Below, in pieces: positions 44,301 through 56,300 of a stretch of 64,000 nucleotides of DNA. Position 1 is the stretch's first letter. Each line of letters opens with the position of its first letter. Source of the stretch: Ctenosaura bakeri (lineage: Eukaryota > Chordata > Lepidosauria > Squamata > Iguanidae); contig CAOLHI010001812.1 of NCBI GenBank assembly GCA_948474755.1, positions 124,001-188,000 on the forward strand, in the 5' to 3' direction. Position numbers and translations under genes: made by a program. The notes beneath the pieces are model-generated. The model was given only the letters and a program-made list of their open reading frames with translations. It was not told the DNA's origin and searched no databases.

Positions 44301-47300
44301 CTGTATACAAAGGTCTTGGCTGATTTAAATTAATGTTAGGATATGAAAATAGAGGAACAAGTTAGAATTGCTGCCTGTCATGGTAGGGGTTACCCTAAAC
44401 TATACATTACTATTTTAACTAAATAAGCAAGTAAAATAAAACTGTCTTGGCTTAAAACCAAAGAATGCTGCAGGATAAAGCAGTAGAAACATGTATTCCT
44501 AGAAACATTTAATAGCATCAAGCAAGAGTTCAGGTGACCAGGGAGAGGGTATTTACCATCACAGCATTTTCCTTGTGAAACTCTGTCCCCACCCCCAGCA
44601 ATCCCTTGATTCTTCCTATGTTACACTTAAGCTATCCAGCAAAATTCTTTCAAACTTTTTAGTGTTTTTAGATATCCCTCATTCTTGTACCATCAAGTTA
44701 TTTCTGATTTACAGTGATCTTAAGGTGAACCTGTTACATGGTTTTCTTGGCAAGATTTATTTGGGAAGAGGGATTACTGTTGTCTTCCTCCGAGGCTGAG
44801 AGAGTGTGACTTTCCCAAGGTCACCAGTGGATTTCCATCGCTAAGCAGATATTTGAATCCCCATCTGTCTCCCAGAGTCATAATCCAACATTCAAACTAT
44901 TACACCACAGTGACTCTCTCCGCTGTATTCTGATGGTTTTCCCCCTACATTTGTGTATTGTGCTTCTGTTAAAATCTTTGCGCAATCTGGCCTGAGATTG
45001 AAGAACTGTATGTCAATTTCTTAAGCAAAGAGTAAATAAAATAAAGAATGTGGGGAGCTGTTCGAGAATTAACTCTTAAATTACAAACAGAAAAAAACGA
45101 ACAGAAAAAACTTCTCAGTCCCAGCCTTTATTGATCAGGTGTTCATTGCATCTTAGAAGATAGGTAGTGTTGACGGTGGATTTTATGCTGTTCTGAAATG
45201 TACTCTGTTAAAGACAGGGCAAGAGCCTAGAATGAAGAGGTAATTATGTGGATTTTTTTTCACCACAGAATGTAACTCCTAAGCATGTTGTGTGCTGTAT
45301 GTTGTTCAAATTCCTATGTGTGGGACAGCCATATATGTTATGGGTAGATCTAGTACATCTACAAATGTTGATCCAGGAATGTGGAGTGTGGGTTAGCCAT
45401 TGCAATCATATGACTGATCACATGACACAAACATCTTACAATACCAGTATGCTACAATTCTAAATTACCATTCCCCAAATTTGAAAAAAGAGTCAAATAT
45501 TCTTTCTCTGGAGGTGGAAAACTCAGTGTGATGTCTGCCAGAGTGGCTGAGAGTGACAAACTAGCAATAGGGTAGTCATTACAGAACTTTATTGTGCTTC
45601 ATGGTTTTGTTTTCCTTTGTTTTCCCCTCTCCCATTTGTTAGGTTAACTATGATGAGGATGATGATGGAGTGCTCCTTGGAAACTGGTCAGGATCCTATG
45701 AAGATGGTATTTCTCCTGCGGCCTGGACAGGAAGTGTCCCAATTTTGCGGCAGTATTACAGAACCAAAGAACCTGTACTTTATGGCCAATGCTGGGTTTT
45801 TGCTGGTGTGCTTACCACAGGTAGGGAATGTACTTTCATAATAACCCTAATCTTCTCTGAATATAACACTATGGACCTTCCAGTTTCAAGGTCTGTGCAT
45901 CTCAGAAAATCAAGCACTTGGAAAAGTTAATTTTAGCCTACAGCTCTCAGAATCCCCTGGGCCAAAATAGACAGGGGACATGCTGGCTGTGTTATGACGG
46001 CTATGGGACCCAGGAGGGGACTCCCAGATATCGCTTTGATATCACTTAATTTGGCCCTGGCTAGACCACGCTCGGCGGCCCCGCTGCACGTGTTTGGGTT
46101 GGTTTCTGAAACAAGCATGTACTGGCTGCGGCTGACTAATTGTTCAAATTCCATTCCTCATTCAAGCCAGCATTTCCAAAGCCTCACGTAGCTTCAGGGG
46201 ACACCCATACCCATACTCCACAATAGCGGCACGGTTTCCTGCCAAACCACCCCTTTGGAGAAGGCCATCAGCTCACTGGCCACTCTTTTGTCTTTCAACG
46301 CTAATCTGATCATGCTGACAGTGACCTCACCAGATCTTTTTGTCTAGTGCCAAAACTCTTTTGTTCCCTACTTGGTTTGCCATAGCCGCCAGGCATGTTT
46401 CACCCTATAAAAAGTCCCCATTTTGGGACCTCGTTGGTTCCTCTTGAACTGCCATCCCGACTTGCTGCCGGTTGATTCAAGAGTCCCCCTCAGCACCCAG
46501 CGCTGAGCCCCGTCATTCATCACTCCAGATTCTGTAGGACATCCGATCAGGTGTCATATCACCCGCTGTTCCCCAAGTCTCTCTTCCTCATTCCTTTAGT
46601 TAGTTAGCGTGCATGTGTTTGATTTACCTTGCTTTTGTTTAATAAAGTTGTTATCATTGTAACCTGGCCTGCTCATTGCCCGGAAGCCGTAGACGTTGGG
46701 TTACAAGGTCTCGCTAAGTTATCCTGCCTCTCGCATGTCAAACCAGTGCTCTGAGTCTAATTTCCTCATCTTGATCTTTCTAATTGGCAAAGTCGAGCGC
46801 ACCTTGCGGGACCCCCAGTTTTCAGGGTAACAGCTGGGGATTGTGAGTGTTATAGTCCCAAAAGTGAACTTTCCAAGCTCTGTCTAGCCAGTCCAGAGTC
46901 ATATGTCCAACAGAGAATGAAACCCACTCCCTTTCTCACCATCCTCTAGAAAGCAATTGTGGTTGTTATTAAAGAGAACTCAGCTATTGAACAGCTAATA
47001 TCCTTCTCTGTATTTCAGTTATGCGCTGCCTGGGGATTCCAGCTAGAAGTGTGACCATCTATGAATGTGCTCATGATTACCACAAAAATATAAACATTGA
47101 TGAAATCTACAACGAAATGGGAGAAAAAATGGACATATCAGACTATATTTGGTAATTTCTACAATTTATTAATTTAGCCACTGTGATATTAGCGATGGTT
47201 GCTAGAATAGGCTGAGCAAACAAGATTCACTGGGTGCTCTCGAGTGTGATCCTCTCATCCACTTCTTCATCTGCACAGTACTGATTTGGAATGGAACCAG

Positions 47301-50300
47301 ACGCAATCTTATTTAAAGTATGTATATGTTGTCTCCCAGCCCACAAGGATTTTGGTGTCTATTAATACAGTTTATTAATAGTTTTTTGACTGTTCTACCC
47401 AGTGTACCAACGTAAGTATAAGAGCAAGAAAATGTAATGATAAAGATAAAAATAAAAAATACCATCACAGAGTAGCTTTCCCAGCCTGGTGCCTCCTTAC
47501 TGATACTGCCTATTGATGGGATTTTCAGATGTTGGATTACAACTCCCATCATTCCTAGACAACAGTGCCATTGGCCATACCTGACTTCTAGTACAACATA
47601 ACTGGGCTCTTTCACACCACCCAGTTATAGTGCAATGCTTCCATTTTAACTGCCATAATGGCATCCTGGAATTTGCAGTTTAGGAAGGTGTACTTAGAAT
47701 TGTCAGCCAAAGGATTGTAGTGCCTCACCAAACTACAAATCTCAGAATTCGATAAGATGCACCCATGGGAAATAACATGGAATCATGGTGTCTTAATTGT
47801 GTAGTGTGGAAGGGCACCTGGAGACACTAGGCTGAGGAAGACATGGGCCCTTTTCGCACGGGCTTTCTGTCGCGCGAGAGCCCCCTGAGCCTCACGGGAG
47901 TGGGAGTGTTGCTCTGCATGATGCACTCCCACTTCCGCCGCTCTCATGGGGCTGACGCTGTGCGAGCGTGTATTTTTTGATTTTCGCCTCAAAATGAAAA
48001 TCACCCGCACTCGCACAGCGCTCCCAGCACCCACATGCACTTACCTCCTGTGCAGAGCGTTGAGGAGGTGGCCAGGTCGCGCTTCCTTCCCTCCACCCCT
48101 GCAGAAGAAAGCCTCCTGCTTCGCGACGGGGGGGCGGACGCGACAGCCTCCTGCTTCGCGACGGGGGGCGGATGCGACAGCCTCCTGCTTCGCGAGGGGA
48201 GGCGGACGTGACAGCCTCCTGCTTTGCGAGGGGGGGCGGACGCGTGTGAGCCTCCTCCTCCTCCGGGAGGCTGCCGCTTCCCCGCTCGTTCCTTCGCCTG
48301 CGGAAGGAAGGAGGGGGAAACGGTAGCCTCCCGGAGAAGGCTTCTCGTGCGAGCCGCCCTCCCCCGCTCGCACCAGAAGCCTCAATGCGAAAAGGGCCTT
48401 AGACTGTTAAGACATGCTAACAGAACCAACGCTAAGAAAACCAATGTTGGTAAAATGAAGAGAGTCTTTTATGGAAGGAAACATAATTCAGTATCAGGGA
48501 GCATCCGTATGTGCAGAAGATTCTGAGTTCCCAGCATCTTTGACAACAAAACTGACTGTCTTGAGAGAGACTTCTTGAGACCCATGGAATCCACCACTTG
48601 CAAGAGCAGAGAGCATTAGCCTAGATGGGCCAACCGTCAGATGAGGCAGCTCTTCACTTGCAGTTTCTAGCATTCTATGTGGCTTCCACTTGAGTACATT
48701 CCAGTACCAGTTACTTACATGGACATTTCTATACAGTTGAAACACAATTAGACTAATCCAGCATATGAAACTGCATTTGAAAGAAAAAAATAAAATTTTG
48801 ACTTGTAACTGCCCATAGGAACTACCATGTATGGACTGATGTCTGGATGAAAAGATCAGACTTACCAGAAGGCTATGATGGCTGGCAGGTGGTTGATGGC
48901 ACACCTCAGGAGTACACGGAAGGTAAAACTTCACTATGGACATGAAAGCAGAGGCAAATTAGAAGGGTAGAAGCAAATCTTGGTTAAACTAACAACAGAT
49001 CTGACATTGTGTGGCATGTAAAAATAAACTTAGTTCTCTGAATAAATTATACAGGTGTTACTCATCTTATATTCTTTTATGCAATTAGGTCTAATTAAGG
49101 GGTATTGAGACAGAAACTAGGAAATGTGGAGAAGGAACACATCTCAGCATGCAGATGACAAAGCTTCTAGCAGATCATGTTCACAATGACATATCAACTT
49201 TTTTAAAAAAAAAGTGAATAGAATTTAGCAGAAAATCATATTTTGAAATTCACTTTGGGGATGTATTTATTTAATTAATTTATATCCCACCTTCTCAGTG
49301 TTGTCATTCAAGGTAATGAACAACTGGTTCTGTCCTTCTGGTAGGCCTACCCAGTCTATTTTTTACCTATGATGTATTTTAATAATGATGTATTTTAACT
49401 ATAATGTATTTGTATTTTAAGTGGTCTTATCTATTTCTAGTATATTTTAACTTATGGTATATTTTAATTGTATTTTAATTCATGTTGTACTCTGCATCAA
49501 GCCTTGGGGAGAGGCAGGTAACAAATTATTATTGTTATTGTTATTAATTTTTTTATTATTTATTCGCCTTCATGTGTAGATTGTCCAGTTAGTCTTCTTT
49601 CAAGTCAGGATATCTCCTGCCCTCCTGCTGGGATCTAAGGAGCTGGAGATGTTGCTTCCCTGGATCCATATCTGGTCAATGTTTCCTCCAGCTCCCCACC
49701 CCCAGCAGCAGCTGCATGGACAGTGGGGTGCTTGACATCTCTGCAGCCCTGGCTGTCCTTTGCACTGTTCGAGGATCCAGTCCTTCCCTTTCTTAGGATC
49801 ATCTCATCTCCCCGTCATCCTTATCGTCTTTGGTCTCTTCCTCACCCTCGCATTCACTACTGCTGGTTCCCCTTTAACCCCCACAGCTTGCAATTTTTAT
49901 GGCTGGTTCAGGCAAACCAGTATGAACCAGCTGAATGACGCCACAGCCCCGTTGGCCCAATCTGGGATCTGAAATGACTCACAAGATAAACTAAAAACAA
50001 AGTATAGTTTAAAGAAAGGATAACACAAAAGTTAAAAATTAAATAAATAATCATATTGAAACCTTGATTTAAAACAGTTAAAATATCATCATTATGATTA
50101 AAAATACATCACACCCAATTAAAAGACCTTCACTGATGGCCAGTTAATAGCCAAAGGCCTGAGTAAACAGAAAAGTCTTTGTTTTTCAGCAGTAAGAATA
50201 CCAAGAAGGGAACTACAATCATCCCTCCGCATTCACTGGGGTTAGGGCACAGGACCCCCATGAAAGTGGAAAAATCGTGAATAACTCTTAGGCCCTCTCA

Positions 50301-50311
50301 AACCATATTTA

Positions 50312-50342
<31 letters not shown>

Positions 50343-53300
50343 AGCTGTTCTATCTTGAGTGAGACCATTGGCTTGCTTAGCCCAGTGTTGTCTTACTGAC
50401 TAGTAGCAATTCTCTGAAATCTCACCCAGGGGTCTTTCTCATCACCTATTGCCTAATTGTTTTAAAACTGGAGATACTAGGAACTGGATCTGGGAATCTT
50501 AGTCATGCGAGGGGTGTGCTGTTGTACTTGAGCTGGAGTGCTTACCCCAACATTAGAAGGGACTAATGAGCGAAGGAGAACACTTTTAATATGCTTTGCT
50601 TATATAAGGAGCAGAAAGGTGAATACAATCATCCCTCCACATCCGCTAGGGTTAGGGGCACAGAACCCCTGTGAAAGTGGAAAAAACATGAATAACTCTA
50701 GGCCCTCCCAAACTATATTGAACACACACAAAAGTATGATCATCATATTCAACCCACTATGGTTTCCTTTGATGCATCAGGGCTCCTTCACAAAGCAGAA
50801 GTGGGGGCTGGTGGGGCTTACTGTCACCTCCACTGATGCCCTACACCATTTTTAATAAGGGCTTACAAGCCTCGTTTGCAGTTTCACAGTCTCATGAGGC
50901 TTGCAGTCCCTATGAAAAATGGCATAGGAAGGCAGCAGAGGTGACAGCAAATAATCCGTGAATAAGCAAATCCGTAAAAGTGAAACCTGCAAATGCGGAG
51001 GGCTAACTGTACCTTTGTTGCAGAGAACATCACAAAGAAGTATGTGGGCAAATGTTTCACATGCAACTTCTGCAAGTAAAAGAGTGGGTTATGATCCCGC
51101 CCCCAATTATTGGTGCACATTTGAGCTGAGCAGAAAGCTTGCTTATGTTGGCTTTCAGCTTCTCATCTAGCCCATATGGAAAATGTTGTGTGTAACACAC
51201 ACAGCATCTGGCTCTGTCTGCACTGAGAAATGCTGAAGAGAAAAATCAATCCTTTACAGGTGACCACTGCTTTTATGTATCTATACCAAAGTAGTTGCGA
51301 GAACATGGGTTGTTCTTAATATGACACGGATTGTACAAGTACCTATTTCTCTCTGGAATAAAAGACAGACCAGAAAGATATTAGACAATCCTGTCCTGCC
51401 TCAAACAGTTCACAAGTTACTGACAGGTAAACGTTTTTACTGGAATGTTTATCTGTATTAGGATCAATCACCCCATTTCAATTGCCCATGCAAATAAAAT
51501 TCTGTAGCTCTAGTTCAGATGTCATTCTTAACACATTTTGGTGCTCTCATACATGAGTGTGGGATGATGGCTGAAATGATTTGATGAAATATGAGAATAT
51601 TAATATATACACTCTACAATTTTTTTCAGAGCTCTGTGTTCAAACACAAGGTAATGAATTGTACTGGCTTGAGTACAGGTTGCACAGAAAGGTGGGATAA
51701 CTTTAATTCAGTAAACATATTATGGGACTGTTCTCTCAATAGCTGATTTTTAAATAGATTTCCTGACATTATAATACAGAGCACTTTGGGAGTTGAACTG
51801 TAGTTTAGTTATTAAACCCTATATGGGTATCAATAGAAACACTGTGCAGCAGGTCCATGAATTCTTAATGCAAGTTTTAAAAAAAGCCAATTAACATTCT
51901 TCATCTATTTTAGACACAGACATTTTGGAGTGTGGCCCTGCTCCAGTAACTGCAATCAAAAAGGGAGAAGTCTATGTTCCATACGACACCATGTTTGTGT
52001 TTTCTGAAGTTAATGCAGACAGGGTCAGCTGGATTATAAAGAATGTAAATGGAAGAGATGAATTTATACGCATCTTTGAAGACACCAGGGCAGTGGGAAG
52101 GAACATCAGCACCAAAGCTGTTATGAGGAATGAACGTGAAGACATCACAGATCAGTACAAATTTCCAGAAGGTGAGTCATGCACTATGGGGTTTATTTTC
52201 CTTACAGCATAGGACAAAAAGACAAAAGTTCAGGACATGGGATCTTGGCATGTAAACCACTATACGGTCCTCCCTACTTATCGGACAGCTTAGGGACTGG
52301 AGAGCTGTCAGAAAATGGAATTGGTTGAAAAGCTGAACCCATGTACTATATGAAGGACTTAAGGAGACTCACTTGTTACCGACTGTGCTCATGTGCTGCT
52401 TCCAAAGTCTCTCAGCTGGCTTAGCCCCTCTCCCCACCACCACATCACTCAGCTTGCTTTGTAAGCAGTGCATGTGTGCAAGTGGTTCCAAGCGAGCCTC
52501 TGTAAACAAGAAGAACTGATGAAAGAGCAGAATCCCAATCAAATTAATGGAACTTGTCCTCAATTTAGAAGAGTCAAAAGGGAACATTAAAGGTGGGGGC
52601 TTCCAGTACTGTCATTGTTGGTATAATGTGGACTAGTCCTTAGATGGGAACTGTAAATATTCAGCCTCTCTTTTTATATAAGATACAATGGGTTTAGTCC
52701 AAATTTAATCATAATTTTACCCTTACTTAAGTCATTGGGACTAATATAAGTCCCATTGAAATGAGTGGGTCTATTCCAAGTATTAGTAAATCTTATCTAA
52801 ACCAATGCATTGTTGCATATACCGGTAGGTTAGCGATTCAGTGGACATTCTCCATTCTTGAAGAAGTTCATGCCTTCTGTGAATGATCATTTATCGTGTA
52901 ATTATTCCTAATGTTTGTTGACCAATCCTCAATCATCCTTCCCAGAGCAATAGTTAGGAACATAAAACAAAGTAATGGACTCAGCACAGTAAGGTATACT
53001 ATCTCTGTTTGTTTAAATTGGCATCCTGACTTGCCACCAGATGGTGTTCAAGCAATAAGTTTAAACCAGCTTAGAACAAAACAAGAATGTTTTTCTAACA
53101 GTACTGTCCTATCTATATTTACTCAGTAGTTAGTGCCTTAATCATCTCTTGGCAGGAATGTAACCTCATCCAGAACAGATTTTTCAATCCAGGACAAACT
53201 GCCTGTCTCCAGCACTTCTGTCTTATCCAGGCTTAGTTTATTCATTCTTACTTAGTGAATCTATAGATTCACATTAATTTGATGAAAATAAGAAATAGAG

Positions 53301-56300
53301 ACATTCACTGGCACAGTGGTGGCATCTCCCTCCATATTTCCTTCACCTACTTCACATAGGTGTCAAATAGGAGTGATGACAAAGTAAGGGCTTGTGAAAC
53401 ACTGTTGCACCATGGTGTAAAGGAACAGGCCAATAGTCCCCCAGCAACACTTTCTAGGGCCAAACATGTGGAGTGGAGTGCAATACATTTGTGTCCCATG
53501 CCCACTCCAGACCACTGGTCCAGAAGTATTTGTGGGCAATGGAATTAAGGCTGCTAACAGATCTGGGAGAACTCCTGTTTCTCTCCCTAGACAGGCTACT
53601 CACAAGCATCATCAAAGTTGTTTTTGTGTCGAATCTCAAGCAGAAACCATCCAAGAGTTTCTGGAACTAGTGAGCCAATCTGATTTGACCACATAGTTAA
53701 CAACTGACTTAGTTTCCAGTAATTTCAGGTTGGTTTCCCGCTTGCTTTCTGATTTTCTAGGTTCTGCAGAGGAAAGGAAAGCTATGAGAACTGCTTTGTC
53801 TCATGCAAGCACTCTGGAGGATTATATAGCAGAATACTTCCTTGAGTCCCCCACAGTAGGGATCTCACTTGGGGTGGAAGAAGCAAAGGCACTGTTGCCA
53901 GGACAACCCATTGATCTCAATATTGTTGTAAGGAACATGTCTGCAGGTGCCTGGACTGTCAACCTTTGCGCTTCTTGCCATCTGGAGTCATACACAGGGA
54001 AAGTACGGACCAGACTGAGAGCCATTCAAGAGACTGTCCAAACAAAAGGCAGGCTGGGTACGTATACAAACTCCCGTGAAGTCATATTCATGTCCTCTTA
54101 TGTTGATTATGGCTGATCACCTCTAGAAAAGGACCACCTCTCCTTTCGTCACCATCAGCTTCCCTCTGATAGGACCCCAGCGGCTGCTGCCATAGATCAG
54201 AACAAGGCTCTTGAATTCCCCTTTGTACAGAAGCCTCTCCCAGTCAATCCTCCAGGATGGAGCCCTTGCACACTACAAAGTCATAGCACTATGTTGCCAC
54301 TTCCACTGCAATGGTTCCATCCTCTGGAATCCTGCAGTTTGGAGTTTAAGGTGGGTCCATAAAGAAAAAAATTATCTACCAGAAAGGTTTAGTATCTTAA
54401 TAAACTATAAATCCCAGGATTCCAGAGGATACAGTCATGGCAGTTAAAGTAGAATCATAGTGCTTTAATTGTGTAATATGAAAGAGCCCATAAAGTTTTC
54501 CAATTCAAGTGAAAGACATCAGAGAAAGGAGCAAATGTCGGAAGAATATCCACCCTCCCTAGTGTGAGATGTTTGGCCAAAGAAGGGTATGTGAAGTCAG
54601 AGTCTATGGTCTACTCTCCCAACTTCATCTTGTAAGCAGCAGGCATCACCCTCAAAATTATCCACATGCAAAGCACTGGGTCTCCCCCTTGTGTCATATG
54701 TGTGTTCCTTTCTCAAGCTCTCTCTTCTTTGTGTTGACACAGTTACTCAGATTCCTCTGATAGTAGATGCTGACATGTACATGAACACAATGAGTTCAAC
54801 AGAGGATGAGCTTCTGCTCCAAATCAATGTTTTTGCAAATGTCAAAGAAATTGATGAAAATCTTGGAAAACATCTAACCTTGACTTTCCAGTACCCTCCT
54901 CTCAAGGTAGAGGTAAGAAATTTAATTAGAAGTTTGAGATGGAGATGGTGGTGCATATCAAATCCTAAAAGAGGAACAGTGATACAAATAGAAGATGTAC
55001 CTTGTTAAATGTATACCTAAAATGCATAACATGAGTGCAGCAAATAGGGATTTTGTCTCATAGCAGTTCAACGGATCTTCTTACACTTCTGCCTTTCTGT
55101 CTGTATTCAACTACTCTGCTTTCTGTGTAAGCTGCATCGTGGGGGGGGGAATAACATCAGATACTTCACGTGCACACAACACAACATCTTTGGACATCTC
55201 ACACCCCAATTTTGTGGCTACATGATACCTTCAGTTTAGAAGAAAAAGTGAAATAAAATGCACTGGTAATTCAAGTCTGCGTTTTGGCCACTTTTACTTC
55301 ATTTTTTTTTAAACTATGTAAACCAAAATCAGTCTCTTAGTGGCAATCTTTAGGATACCAGGCCATGGTGGAGTTCAAGGCAACTGGTATTTGTGTAATA
55401 CCAATGCTGATGACAACTTTTGGCCTTCAGTGTCACAACTGGAGGAGGAGTCCATCTGAATGACTGGAAAACTTTATGCATACCTATAGAAAAAATTGGG
55501 TTTTCTTGGCAAACTCTCATAGGAAGCAGTCTGTTTCAACCTCTTGGACTAATGTGTGGATTGATCCTTTACATTTTGAACTTCCCTAGATGTTGGGAGA
55601 CAATTCTCATAATCCATATGAAAGTACATATTTAGGATGAAATTTATTATGAAATGCATATTTCAAGATCAAACATGTTCAGAAGTACATTTTTTGTGTG
55701 AGAAAATATTCAGAAATGTGTTGTGGATCCATAACAGATAAGTATTTGCAAAGTATATGTATTCACAATCATGGCACTATTGTCATAATCCTAAAAATCT
55801 CTCAGTCTTGTTTTACCAGGTATCAGCCTCTGCAAGTAATGGAGGTCTGTTCTCCTGTTGATTGGGGTGCAGCAGACTGATGTTTCTACCCGTTTCCTGC
55901 AATCTCTGTGCAAGGAGGAATTGTGACAGAGATCCTGCTTCCGATTGTCACACTGGAAATCACTGGTGGGAGGTGGATGGAAATGTCAATCCACTGCACT
56001 CCAGTCAACAGGAGAACAGTCATCCTTTGATCACAGTGGTTGCGACTCAATAAAGCAAAATGGTGGGGGGGTTAGGCCAGGAGACAATACTTAGTTAAGC
56101 ATAACTAAGCTGCTGATCTAGTATCTCAGCCACTGTATCCCATATTGCATAAATACAAGGACTAGGCTGCTTGCTTCACTGGGCTCACAGCAGAGTTTGG
56201 AATAACCCGCTTTTAAAATTCTTAGAGACAGGCTACATACATGCTGAGGTCTGAAACTATGCCAGCTTTAAGAGGATTCATAGCATTGCCCCCCACAAAA

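Noticed and set aside
47946..48526. Open frames of 100-126 residues on both strands in the GC-rich transposon
   Set aside because: They translate a 34-35-bp tandem repeat and are open on both strands; no conserved domain is present.
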